The position numbers and the translations under genes are program-made. Below, piece after piece: positions 1 through 12,200 of a stretch of 64,000 nt of DNA (its first letter is position 1; each line of letters begins with the position of its first letter). Below the pieces are notes generated by a model. The model had not been told where the DNA came from. It was given only the letters and a program-made list of their open reading frames with translations, and ran no database searches. Source of the stretch: Sinonovacula constricta. Its lineage: Eukaryota > Mollusca > Bivalvia > Cardiida > Solecurtidae. The DNA lies in the NCBI GenBank assembly GCA_007844125.1, contig CM017563.1, forward strand, positions 35,362,369 to 35,426,368. The letters run 5' to 3'.

Positions 1-49
1 ACCGTTCGTTCTTGATACAGACTTTCGGTAACCCTGTTAATTAACACTG

Positions 50-480
50 TTAGAGACGGTAGGGCAGGCTCGAAACTGTCTACCGGTAAAACAACCCTGT
101 TAGACATGGAGGCCCAGGCTCGAGACGGTCTGTCGCTAAAACAACGATGTCAGACAAGATGTGACAGGTTTGAAACAGTCAATCACTTAAACAACCATAT
201 CAGAGAAGATGCGACAGTCCAGAGAGGTATATCGCTTAAATAACCATTTCAGACAATGTGGGACAGGCTCGAAACGGTCTGCCGCTGAAACTACTCAAGC
301 TTGGGCAATCTCGAAACTGTCTATGTCTGAAACAACCCTGTCAAATAAGGTGGGCAGGCTCGAAACGTTCTATTACTGAAAGAACCGTATCAGGCAAGGT
401 ATGACGGACGGGAAACGGCCTTTCCCTGAAACAACCCTGTCAGACTATGAGGGGCAGACTCGAAGCGGTCTATCTCTAAA
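50..480. repeat. minisatellite, 50-bp unit, about 9 degenerate copies
   Basis: The motif GGCTCGAAACGGTC recurs at about 67, 117, 167, 217, 266, 309, 357, 407 and 457, a spacing of 50 apart from one short unit. Each unit continues with CTGAAACAACCCTGTCAGAC. Divergence is high, so the array is old. It may continue left of the window. Confidence 0.85.
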
Positions 481-813
481 TTAATAATATTAGTTACAAG
501 ACTGAAAAGTTCGTGTTTTATTAATTTAATGTACTTATCATATAAGACATTGGCACAATACACGTGTCGCATTCTACACTGTCTTGATAAAATTGCTTTA
601 CTACAGTTGATTTTTGCATTTTGTTTTGCATGCGGTTTAAGTTATTCCTATTAGTAATAACTATACATTGTATGCTTTGTCATTTTATATACGCGAAAAT
701 CATTTACTTTTTGATATAGGGAATACAATCTACATGTTATCATTTATACCTATGTAAGACAAGACGATCTTAATATTGTGTAATATTGAGATCCTTTTCA
801 AATTGTAACTTGT

Positions 814-1060
814 AGCTACAAAACGGTAGCAGGCATTTATAGGAATTCGCAGCTGTTTAAAGTACATAAACAAAGCAGCTTGTAATCACAGTTGAAGCTA
901 CAAAACGGTAGCAGGCATTTATAGGAATTCGCAGCTGTTTAAAGTATATAAACAAAGCAGCTTGTAATCACAGTTGAAGCTACAAAACGGTAGCAGGCAT
1001 TTATAGGAATTCGCAGCTGTTTAAAGTATATAAACAAAGCAGCTTGTAATCACAGATGAA
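814..1060. repeat. three nearly identical 82-bp direct repeats
   Basis: AGCTACAAAACGGTAGCAGG begins at 814, 896 and 978. The units differ at only a base or two, so the expansion is recent. A diverged single relative (GGTAGCAGGCATTTAT) is at 3775-3800 and shares the flanking CAGATG and CAGAGTTA segments. The array therefore grew inside an older dispersed repeat. Confidence 0.85.
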
Positions 1061-1111
1061 GCTGGTAACAAGGATGAAGCAAAGAAGCAGATGGTATAGT
1101 TCTCATCAGAG

Positions 1112-1740
1112 TTACCGTTCGTTATTAGCATAATATTTATGTAATTAAAACAGTTTCAGTGGATGATAAGTTCCCAGGATACGAGTCATATTCTTTCTTC
1201 AAGCACATGCTCTCAGCGGCGCGTTGTCTTACATTCATGGTCTTTCTTGTTAAACAATTTAAAATCCACTACTCACAATGTGAAAATATACGCTGTTTTC
1301 TGTGTTACACTTCGCTATGACACATCCTGCTGTTAAATTTATCCATTAGAGTATCTGATAGCCAAAGAGCAATATTGCAACAACTGACTTTATAGAAGCC
1401 AGCCTTTTATTTTTATTTCATCTGGTTCTGAACTGAACGTGTAAAAACACAAAACAAAGAAGCATAAAAACAAAAACAGCATAAAAATTGTTGTTTTATT
1501 CCCTGTCTCCTTTACATGATAATTTTTGTAAATTAAAATTTCGTTCTCCTAAGCCAAGAAGTCTATTTAAAGACATCATTTGCTCATGGATTTTGATAAA
1601 AACTTGTTTTGACCAGCGCAAAATATAAACTATAGCATATGTGTCTGTGGCATTCCCCTGTTTAAATAATATTTACCGCAATATTTTATTAAAATTCCTA
1701 TTAAATGAGTGTAAAATGTTATCAGAATATTTAAAACGAT
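1112..1740 (-). pseudogene. STRA6-like: relic third STRA6-like copy (exon 6 and two intron pieces)
   Basis: Bases 1372-1432 match A and B exon 6, including the acceptor, but one base is lost in the run of A and the Met codon is ATA, so the frame is broken. Bases 1433-1740 match the upstream intron of B (about 50411-50700) in order. Bases 1112-1370 match intron 9 of B (about 44780-45004). In B these blocks are over 5 kb apart with exons 7, 8 and 9 between them, so the relic has a large internal deletion. No other exon was recognised in 1-5700. Confidence 0.65.
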
Positions 1741-1769
1741 GAAGACCAAGCAAACCGTCTTTTTATAAC

Positions 1770-2456
1770 AATAAGAATATATGACAAAGTCCTACGAGTA
1801 TTGCAACATATACCAAACTCCGAAAAGGCACAGAACCAAGGTATTTCACATGCAAGCCGAGCGAAAAGTAAGAACAAATTTGAGATGAGTCATTTAAGGA
1901 AAAGAGCAAACCCGACAGTTACCGCCTTGGAAAGGTCAGTCGGCAATATGGTTTTACAGAGCTCTAACCTCGCACTTCCTGACGAGTTTCTCAAATGCAA
2001 GCAACGAAAAGAAAAACGATCTATTTGAAAATAAAATGTCCATGCGCTGATATTTTCTATACGTTATGACGAAAGTAGTGACGTCATCGAAAAATAATGT
2101 CCACATAGTGTTCAGAAAAGGATTATGGTATTATTTCGATTTGAAAAACAACACAAAAATGGTTGACCACAAATAAAATTAACTTTCTGGATCATGAACA
2201 AACATGACCAGAGACAAATAAATGGTTGTACATGTAGCATCCTCTTCATGTGAAGATGGAATTGAAGAACCAAACTTCAATGTCCATCAAAGGAAATACA
2301 CGTAACAATCCTTATAGGATGATTAAATGACAACATAGATTACATGCACGGGGAGACTCTTTACGACCGCCACACTGCACAAGTAACATTGTTGTGATCA
2401 TGAATAAGAATATATGACAAAGTCCTATGAGTATTGCAACATATACCAAACTCCGA
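1770..2456 (+). repeat. dispersed repeat with 54-bp direct repeats at its edges
   Basis: 1770-1823 and 2403-2456 are the same 54 bases with one mismatch. The block also contains TTACCGCCTTGGAAAGGTCA at 1918, a motif seen again at 28548 and 62728 (same strand) and 8568 (opposite strand). No intact protein. It may be an LTR-type or other non-coding repeat. Confidence 0.55.
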
Positions 2457-3040
2457 GTAGGTAACTATGTGATTGTACAAAGTGCTTGGGTGCCTGAGAA
2501 CACCGTAGTTGAACAAATGTAAGTTGGCCAAGTACCTGTTGGAAATGTTTACTTTATTTGGTGATTTGTCTGCCGTATCATTCGCTTAATTTCAAAGTGC
2601 CTAGCTAAGTATTGATTTTCTTAGACCCTTTCTTTGACAAGAGGATTGGTTGAACGATTTTACTTAAAACAGATACATGTGTTTAGTTCAATTAATCGCA
2701 TTCGTCAGTGTGTGTTTGCCTTGCTTTATTGACGATATATAACCAGGGAAAATTCTTTGAAATTGCAGAATACAAGTTATCTTTTTTGCTATTCAAATAT
2801 TACATTGCGTGTTTTCCTCAAAATTGCATTGTATTTCACAGAAAAACATGTTTAGGAAACATAGATTTCTAAATTTACTTGCATCATATATGTTTTAATA
2901 TTAAATTATCATGTAGAAAGTTGCTTCAGAAAATAAATCGCACTGTGAATATTATGTTCTTTCAGCTACAGTCCATCGTATTACAGGTAAAGAAACGCAG
3001 TTTATTATATGAGAAAAACCACATACGCACCATGACATTT
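2457..3040. other. AT-rich intergenic DNA, nothing recognised
   Basis: No coding signal, RNA gene or repeat recognised; only short, unsupported open frames. Confidence 0.5.
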
Positions 3041-3094
3041 AAACACACACACGCACACGCACGCACGCACTCACCCACGCGCGAAAACACACAT
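3041..3094. repeat. CA/CG dinucleotide-type microsatellite
   Basis: Run of ACAC and ACGC units with a few interruptions. The short open frames across it, rich in His, Thr and Ala, are artefacts. Confidence 0.8.
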
Positions 3095-3206
3095 TGATGT
3101 CCCGTTATCCGGTTGTAACAATGATGCGCGCAGTCTCCGCAACTCACGTGATAGCGGTTTATAATAACCGTACGAAAAGCAGACACCAATAAATGCTTAA
3201 CCTACG

Positions 3207-3300
3207 ACCAGATAGGTACCGGATTAGTATCAGATAAGTACCGGATAAGTACCATATAAGTAACGGATAAGTACCTAATAAGAACCAGATATGTAACGGA
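3207..3300. repeat. short-period minisatellite, about 11-bp unit
   Basis: About eight copies of a unit like ACCGGATAAGT with variants. The reverse strand gives a repetitive Tyr/Leu open frame that is not a gene. Confidence 0.8.
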
Positions 3301-3771
3301 AAAAACGCACGAGAACCAGACGAAAAGCGTAAGAAAAACAGATAAAAATTGTACATTCAGTTAATTTTGGGCATTTCATATGTACAATTGAAACGTTGTA
3401 CAGCTAAGGTTGCATAAAACAACGCAATTCAACGTGTTAACGACATCACAACAAAATGAGACCCGTATGAACTGTAAGTCGAGGACTTCAATCGCCCTCT
3501 GCTGTTTACATAACGTTCTCCGTGATCCTGTATTTTACAAAACTCCGGAGAAAACGGATTTTCACGGGACTACTAACGGTTAATTTGGATCGCTCTGGAG
3601 AGCGGTGCCTCTTATAAAATCCTTTTTTGTAGAGACGATAGTGTTGCAGGTAAAAACAGGAAACTGCAGCTGTTGTAAGAAACGTTTTTTTTTTCGAAAA
3701 AAAAAACAAAACGAGAGTAATCCGCTTTTAACAGTGTTCTTGCAAGAATAAAGAACAGTTTGCAATTTACA

Positions 3772-3935
3772 CAAGGTAGCAGGCATTTATACGAATTCAA
3801 GTCTGTTTGGCGAGGTTCTGTTTAACAAACGACACCGAGTATGACAATGTTAACAATACGGCGTTTAATTACAGATGTAGCAGACAACAGCAAATAGTCT
3901 AGTTCCCTTCAGAGTTATACTTCATTACTCATTTG
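3772..3935. repeat. diverged relative of the 82-bp repeat element
   Basis: Shares GGTAGCAGGCATTTAT, GAATTC, ACAGATG and CAGAGTTA with 814-1120 in the same order. Confidence 0.45.
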
Positions 3936-4280
3936 TCTCACAGCAAATTCGTTGCGCATGACCACCTCATCAAACATATAGATGGGTCACAACATTGCTA
4001 CGTCAAATACATCATTTACAAATGAGAAACGCGAAAAGCCAATTATTAAATTAAGGAATTGCGAAGTCAAACTTTTTATTGACTAATTCTTTAGCTAAAT
4101 GCTTAAATATATGATTGCCTTAGTCAAAGTATTATTTCACTATCTGAAAGTAACACTTTTACTTTCTGCTTTCTCCCACCATTTATGGCCCCTTTTACAC
4201 GGTAGTTATATTAATCCAAATCTAGGAAAGGATAATTCTATATAGTCATTGACTGGTTTTTAGTATACAACTCTACGTCA

Positions 4281-4515
4281 GGGGCGCCCGTGCCTGAGCG
4301 GTTAGAATGGCTGACTTGTAACTTCTCAGCCCGACCCCGCGTGGGTTCGAGACCCGGTCGGGGCGAGAACCTACATGTGGGGAGATTTTCCAGCTAACCT
4401 GCGGTGCGCCGGGGAGTCTATCTAGGCATAAGTCTGGGGTCTTCCTCCACCAATGATTAGCTAGACGTCAATATGACCATACTTTTGTCGGTGCGATGTT
4501 AAAAAATAAACTAAT
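4281..4515 (+). mobile_element. tRNA-derived SINE, bivalve type
   Basis: Head with an A box (GTGCCTGAGCGGTTAGAATG) and B box (GGGTTCGAGACCC), followed by a body with GGGGTCTTCCTCCACCA and GTCGGTGCGATGTTAA, ending in an A-rich tail. I recognise this body from bivalve genomes. The tRNA-like head lacks a paired acceptor stem, so it is a retroposon and not a tRNA gene. Confidence 0.85.
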
Positions 4516-5726
4516 TCTCGCTGGAATGAATGATAAAAAAGACTGCACCCATTACTCTATGCTACTTGCAATGGGGATGGAGTGTGGTTGAAAGGAACAA
4601 TTATGATTTTGTTTAATTGTTATTTATTATTGCTCAATAACATACATGACATAAGGTGTAAAGCAAATCACGAAATTAGCATTATCTACATAAGCCAGTG
4701 ACTGAATTGTCTGTATTTACCATCAAACTAAGTTAACCCTAATCAAACGCTTCTTAAATTTCATTCCGAAGTGAACGCTGTCGGATGAAAGATGGAGTGT
4801 ATGCATAATGCACATGTGTTATCTAGAGGTAGTACAGAATAAAAGTTGTGAATAATACGGTCAGAAGTGTTATGAGAGAATCAGTTTAGGTAGGTGTCGC
4901 CTTAAAATGACAAAAATATAATTATTCTGAAAAAAATAATAATAATGAAATAAATAATAATAATGGATATTGCATATCATTCAGTTGTACAAGTAGTGGA
5001 TATGATCTGACGCTCCGTGGAGTGATACATTACGGCCAAAGGGGTAGAATACCAAGTAGGAATTTGCATTAGATGATTGTCGTCAACATCAAGCCTCCTT
5101 TCTTTATTGCAACATGTAAATCTTAATAAGATCTCAATGATATATTGCTGAGAGTGTATAATTGCAGACTTCTAACCAGATTATTTGCAAATCTATGTAA
5201 GTTTATTTCAAACATCAACTTGTCATAAGGGTTTCAAGTTGAGAGATACAGATGACCTTGTCGGATTGGGACTTTTCTGACAAGATGAATATCTTTACTA
5301 ACCTCGCGACACATTCAGTGCAATAAATGTTCATTATCAACTAGCTGCCGCAACGATCCCCTTCATTAATCTTAGTTTGGCTTAACGCCTTTATAATTAT
5401 GTACTGGCATATAACCAAAGGCAGGCAGAAAAATATATGTGGGCGAACATATTCAACAATTTGTTCTTGCCTTATTACTGCAGGTTAAAATTCAACACTT
5501 ATAAACCGTTGTTTGCTTATCACAAATCAAGCACACATATATGCAAGAAAATACGAAATATATTTAGGTTATAACATTCAACTCTTCAAAACTATTGTTT
5601 GTCATAAACCAAACAAAATTGCATGCAATAAAATGCACTGTTTTTCTATACATCAAATACTCAATGTCAAAATACTCGCCAAGAAGGGAAGACAATCTAG
5701 TTTTATGTACATTTTATAGTTCATGA
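4516..5726. other. 3' flank of STRA6-like A
   Basis: AT-rich. 5480-5700 resembles the copy B flank at about 36980-37100 (shared CATAAACCAAACA), so the duplicated unit extends a few hundred bases past the stop codon. Nothing else recognised. Confidence 0.45.
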
Positions 5727-6268
5727 TTAATCTTTACGTTTCTGTATTTCCTTCTGATCATCATTATTTTTCGTCAGTTCGCCTTTCCTAATTCTTGACC
5801 ACAGTCTGGAAGGCCCCTGGCCTTGTTGGCGAACAGCCCCAGTGAGGTTTTCATTTAATGTCACCGTCACACAGTTGTCCGACCCTTCAAGTTGCACACT
5901 GTTCTGTCTCATGGCCTTCAGCACCTGTGTGATACTCTTCACGGCCTTTACTGATTCCCAAGGACTGCTTGAAGCGGACAGCAACTCTAATTCGTTCGAA
6001 GCATCCAAGGCCAAGTCTAGTTTTTCCACATCCACATTCATCGTAGTCATATTTTCGAAAAGGACACACGCATCCTGGTGACTTAAGGTATACTTCTTAG
6101 CAAGACGTTTGTGCAATTCTTTAACACCGTCCAAGTAGTACTTTCTTTGTGTTCGCAATTGGGGATTACACAAAAGTGTATATGCAATCTGCCATCGCAG
6201 TTTTGCTTTGCTGACCTTTTTAGTTATGACGTCCACGTGCTTTTCTTCGTCGAATACCATATCTTGTA
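5727..6268 (-). CDS. STRA6-like: STRA6-like A, terminal exon 16 (cytosolic tail)
   Basis: Acceptor TTTCAAG, then 179 codons and a stop. The hallmark [20 protein letters not shown] matches human RWGLAYTLLHNPTLQVFRK, the calmodulin-associated tail of the family. Beyond it lie a basic, charged helix (YLDGVKELHKRLAKKY) and a polar tail rich in Ser, Lys and Asp with no human counterpart. The last 45 or so residues differ completely from copy B. Confidence 0.88.
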
Positions 6269-9200
6269 CTTGAAATTAAAAATAAAAAAGGACGGAATTA
6301 ATTTGGATATATATCAGGCTTATTATAACCATCATGTCAAGAGCGCATGATGGACTGGTTACCTCAAGTATTATACATGTACGCGTGCTTTACATTTGTC
6401 ATCGCCTTGAAAAAACCCCATGTATAACCTTTGTCCAATTATGAGATATCAGTTCAGATCAGCTGGTATGTTATTATCGATATAATATGTACTTACCTTA
6501 AACCTTTGCGTATCCGGTGGCGTATAACCTAACAATTGTCGCTATGCCGTAAAACCCAAAATATAAAAAATAATAATGGGAAAAATAATGTTATGCAGAT
6601 TTGTTTAGAAAGACAGCACTTATTATCTTACTTATCACCTCAGTGTCGCTTTCTTTTAATTCGCGATTAGTTTTCTTCCATAATCCGTGGTGTTGGCGCA
6701 TTAACAGCCGCAGGAACGTCAGCATTATTGGATTAGAATGAACAGCTTCAACGTGGATAAAGCCAACGTAAGCCGCAAAGCCTGCAACCAAAGTTTTGAC
6801 TTAAATATTGCATATAACACAGGCCATTGAAACTATTTTCGCCTACTCTTAGTGACTAAACGACTATTTTTGAATGATAGTAATACTTACACATATTACT
6901 CGGACTATTTTAGACGGGCTATAAACTGCATTTTAGCTAAAATATAATGTTAAGCTCAGTTAATATTATTCCGATCGGGAATTTACTGTATAACACATTT
7001 TGTAGAGTCCTTCATCGCTATTGTATATTTTGAAAAAAGGCCGAATGGGCCGCAAAAAACAATAAACATTTTAAAGAAACCCTACTTTGCGACACGTTTT
7101 CTAGGGCTGTATGATATTGTTTAAAGGTATGTTCGTTAAAAGTTGAAAACCTACCAGGGTCCATCATTTGGAATCGCCGTGGAAGGACGCTGTGATCCAG
7201 TCTGGGTAGGAATATGGCTCCAAGTACAATCGATTTAATAATTCGGAACAAACATGAAAACAGGCCGATGAAAATGTTGTAGAAAAACAAGAAGAATGTC
7301 AAAATAAATAGGGTTCTCCTGAAAAAGACACAATACACAATGTCATTTTTGCTATGCAGGTTGCATCGATATAACAACGTTAATAAAACTATGTTTCGTC
7401 CGTCCCGTTTTCGATGAGACCGAATTGTACTGCTCCCTTCAATCTTATTTTTAATATTATTTGCTTGTTTTTATTTTAATATTCGAGCACTTTGACTAAG
7501 CCCGGATTTTATTTCGCAAGAAATGTTTTATATTCATATTGCAGACTGGAATGTTGTCAAATGGTTCATTTTGGATGTTTTAAAGTGGCATACTTTATGC
7601 ACAATATTGCCGATTCATGAGATCTTTATTTCTCTGAAATCACCTATGCTGAGAATATCATTTCAGCTTTCGGCTATAACAATATATCAATATTGGAGCA
7701 AGCACTAATAGGCAGTCAGCTATTTGGCGTGATCTTTGTCCAAAGACAGAACCGAGTATGCCGAGACCAACAGCTTGCCATTACGTGATGATGTAGCTGA
7801 CAAAACGAAAGCAGGCAAAGTAACAACTATACTGATTCCCAGTATATTCGTTTTCCTTGCTTTACGAATGCACTCTCTGTAGTAATCTGGATGTGGTTAT
7901 TTTTGTAATATTTCCGTAGTTATATCAAAACCTACCTACAAGGGAGGTAACATAATTCAGTTGTCACCGTTAGAAGAGTAAGTTCCCCTTATAAACAGAA
8001 ACTAAGGAATTATTTGAATGTGCATGGGACTTCTTTACCCATAAACATCTCTATCGACTAAATGAGTCACATTGCAGCTGCGCATATTTAAAGCTATTAC
8101 ATTTTCCTTTTAAATATACGTTTACTTAAATGTGTTATTTCATTTAACACTTTGACTCTCATGTACAATTAAAATCCATGCTATATAGTTTATCTTGTAA
8201 ATGTTGGTTACAACAATATTCCCTTATTGCTTTTAATTTGCTTCTCAAAGTTATAACTATTGAAAGTAATAAATCATAAAAAGAAAGCAATAATAATTAA
8301 GCTACATGGGGTTAATGAAATAAATAGTAATAGATTAAGTAATAAATGTGTCCAGAGTATTAGTTCTCTTCTCACCTGTTATCAATGTCAAGTGTATCCC
8401 CCGATCCTTGCAGAAAGACAAACTTAGCCAGCAAAAGCTGGCCGTAATTGACAATCAAGGTCACTAGCACAATCGGCCTGGAACAGAGATAAATCATACA
8501 AGAAGCACTTTATTATAGCGACGTCTGTATTAAGTTGAAATATATTTAATTATAGTTATACATGTTTGCCGACTGACCGTTCCAAGGCGGTAAATGATGG
8601 TTTTTCTTTTTGTGTGTTATGTCTCGTCTCTGTGTTTTTTCACATTTACATTTACCTTGTTTGCTTTTGTCTACATGTAGATAAAATTTAAATATCTGTG
8701 GAAATTTTGATAGGACCTTTTCTTATTTACCTATAAACAAAGTTCTTATTAACAACAATACTCCATGCCTCTTGAGCTTATATGTCTATGTCAACTACAA
8801 TGTAGATAAAGCAAGTGAGAAAACACATTTTAATTGTTTACTGTCTATATTTCACGGAGTGATATGACAAAAAGTTAAGATCAGCATAATTGGTCTCAAG
8901 AATTAACGTAGTTAAATTACCAATGTTACACTAATGTAACATGTGTTTAAAGATTCCTTCATACTTAAGTCGAATGGCTATATGTTGGCTACTTGACAAA
9001 GTGTGAATGAACATTTAAGTTAATGTGGATATGAAAACAGCGTATTTATAACATTTTAAGCACTTTGACAAACACATATTTATTTGCTGGGAAGTGAAGT
9101 TTTAAATGTAATATGTTACAAACATATCCATGTGCAATCATGTGGCTCTTCGGAAACAATAGACAATTTCTTCTTCTATTGTCCTAACTATATTGACAAC

Positions 9201-12200
9201 AAATACATCTCATAGTTTGTATTTCATTTTTTCCATGTTAGTCTTAATTAAGCATTGCATGGTGTCAGCAACTAATATTATGGTACAACGTACGTACATT
9301 GTACAAAATGCAGCGTATATAAACTCAGATATGTTTAATATACTGTATCGGATGAATCGTGTGTTTGTCTCTTCTTTTAGCATTTTTGTCACTATCTTTT
9401 ACAATTTAAATTTACAGATTTGTCTTTTAATTCCTCTTTTGACATTTCTATTGTAATTTAAATACAATGAATTAATTTGTTTAAAACAATGTTAAACTTA
9501 TTTTAATGTATTATTTTACATATTTTTACATGTATATACCATCTATGTATTGGTCTTTGAAGATTATGATTCGGATCTGTTTGTTTCATCCCAAATATGA
9601 TGTGCTTCATCGTACGAATTAACCTCGACCCATAACACAGGTAACACTTTGATTTTTCTTATGTTCTGATCATATTTCTTGAAGGTTTTTATCTAATTTA
9701 CCATGCATTCACTGTTTATGTACTACATCGTTTGCCAAAATATGGAAATCATCGATGAACGATGTGCAAACACGGATAATCCATAAAAAGACAGTGATTT
9801 TAAGGGTTGTTCACTTAAAACTGAGAGAATTGTCGCTAGAAGTGGGTTCAGTGTCTTTAGCTCGAAATCATCAGTCCGTGGGTTCGAGTCCCTATACGGG
9901 TTGACAGTTTATTTGCAAACTGAAAGTAAAAAATCAAACTAGTTTTTATAAACTCACCAAAGTGTTTCGATCACGTGGACGAGCCATGCAGTGTAGCCGT
10001 GTAGAAGTAACTCGATCACGACAACTAATACAAAGGCAATGATGAGCAGAAGGACTGTGTGGACCATGAACCCTGTACAAGGGACAACAAGTAGTTTGTT
10101 TCGGTGGGTTGAATGTCGTATCAAACATTTATACATGGTGAGTGAAGCGACCAAATTAAGTTTAAACGAAAACGATTTTAATCAGATTGCACCTTATAAC
10201 ACGTACTAGAGAGACAAAGTGGACCAATCGGGATGTTTGTGGAAAAGCGCCAAACATGGCATAAATATTTCTTAAATAGATGAAACAATACAATAAAAGA
10301 AGAATTTTATAACGACAACATACTCAAACTGGTCATTGTGATATTAGGCAGATGATCTATATTTAAATATATATTTATTATTAATTTGTAATTTCTTTAT
10401 AATCTGATTTGCAAAACGAGTAACCAGTGCTTCATATCCGATGAAATTCGTACTTCAAAATGCATTCATATGTTACATTTACTTAACTAAAAAACTAAAA
10501 AAAGTTGACGAAAGTTGAAGAAAAGAAACAAAGAATGAAAGGTGAAGCAGACGGTGGCGATATTTCAATTCAAAGCAAAACACACAAATGCACATAACGA
10601 TCTTAAAGCAATGGACTTACCCCAAGTAATATATCCCACTTGGTACCCAGCATATTTCATTGTTCCCACCTGAATTAAAATTAAGCTTATATAAACATAT
10701 GTAAATATTCCAAAACTTTGCAAGAATTTTTTAATGGATAAATGCCAAAGAAAGATATGTTTAACGGCAAATTTCACATAAGAAATAAACTTTTTTACGT
10801 GTAATTATGTATTGTGAAGTTAGTAAACAAGTTCATATGTACTAGATTTAACTTGAAGGCTCTTAAAGATACATAAGCTAAAGATATGAACACTATGTGA
10901 ACGCAACGAGGAGGGATCCATTTAAAGTTGTTTGCATTCCCTTTCTTAAAATGTACAGGAATTTTAAACGTGCCTCATACTAATCATTTAAAGTATTAAC
11001 ATGGAAATGCTTGACAATTTATCTGTGTTTTGCAATGCAGCGAACCGTTGTTTCAAAGTTATGTCACCAAAGTGCGTAATGCTTTTCAAACCTAAAAAGT
11101 ACAAGTATAAATTTGAGACCAAAGTACAGAGTTAAATGAATTCTGTGAATAAAAACTGTTCCCAAATTTTACCAATAAACCGAATTTTAACGTCGTACCT
11201 ATATTTAGCTTTTATTAGTGTACTCAATCAGTAAATGTTTCCGCAAGGGCAAGCTGATGAAGAATTCTGAACTTAAATTCAAAGAACTATAAAACACAAA
11301 AGTGTTAATTTAGAAGTGTGCATTATTTGTTCCGTTCTTTCTAAGTTTGAAAGAACACAACAAAAATGATGTCATATCCATCAGGTTTTCATTGCGCGAC
11401 ACAACGCAAACAGCTTATTATTGTGCTGTGAAAAAAGACCAAAATGCAAACAATGATTACCAACAACGAAACTCATGCAGCTCTTTTACAAAACGGTGAT
11501 TACATATAAATATGACATTTGAAGATATTACATACGAATAAGTGCAGCCATGAATAATAAACAGAAGGATCAACAACTTATACGTGCGACAGTTTTTATA
11601 TTTATTATGTTTATTTTGTTTAGGTATTTGTTTAACAACACAGTATATACAGAACACCTAAATGTAAATGAAACAATAAGTTTATTATCCGGTTAAACCA
11701 CAATGGTTATAACCATAAAATCGAACATTGCTTTATGCTGTTACATCACCTCATTGGCATTTTTAAATAAATTATAGCTAATAGGTTTTCGTTTACGGCG
11801 ACCCAATAATTGTCTTACTTGACTTTTAGCAGTAAAAAAGAATTTTTTAAGTTGTTTCTTAAAAATATATTTCTTTCCCAATTTACACAATACTGACATG
11901 TGTAGACGTTTTCATAATATCATAATAAACGAAGCCTATTACAGAAAAGAAAGAATACATTGCTTTTGTCATAAAATATTGTCGACGACATTATTAACAG
12001 ATTACAGAACATTACTGAAACTTGTAGGAATGCATTTTATTAATACAATCTAAAAATGCATGCAAAACACTTCAATACATTACCAACAGACTCGCTTTCC
12101 AGCCATCGTCTCTGTGAGGAATGTGGATAGTATTCCCTTTATAAAGGTCTTGAAGATTGAGTCTTGAAAGAAAATTGGGGTTAATTGTTAATTATTGTCT

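Noticed and set aside
9840..9905. tRNA-like sequence with a good B box (GGGTTCGAGTCCC)
   Set aside because: No A box or paired acceptor stem, and the matching place in copy B has decayed without trace of stems.
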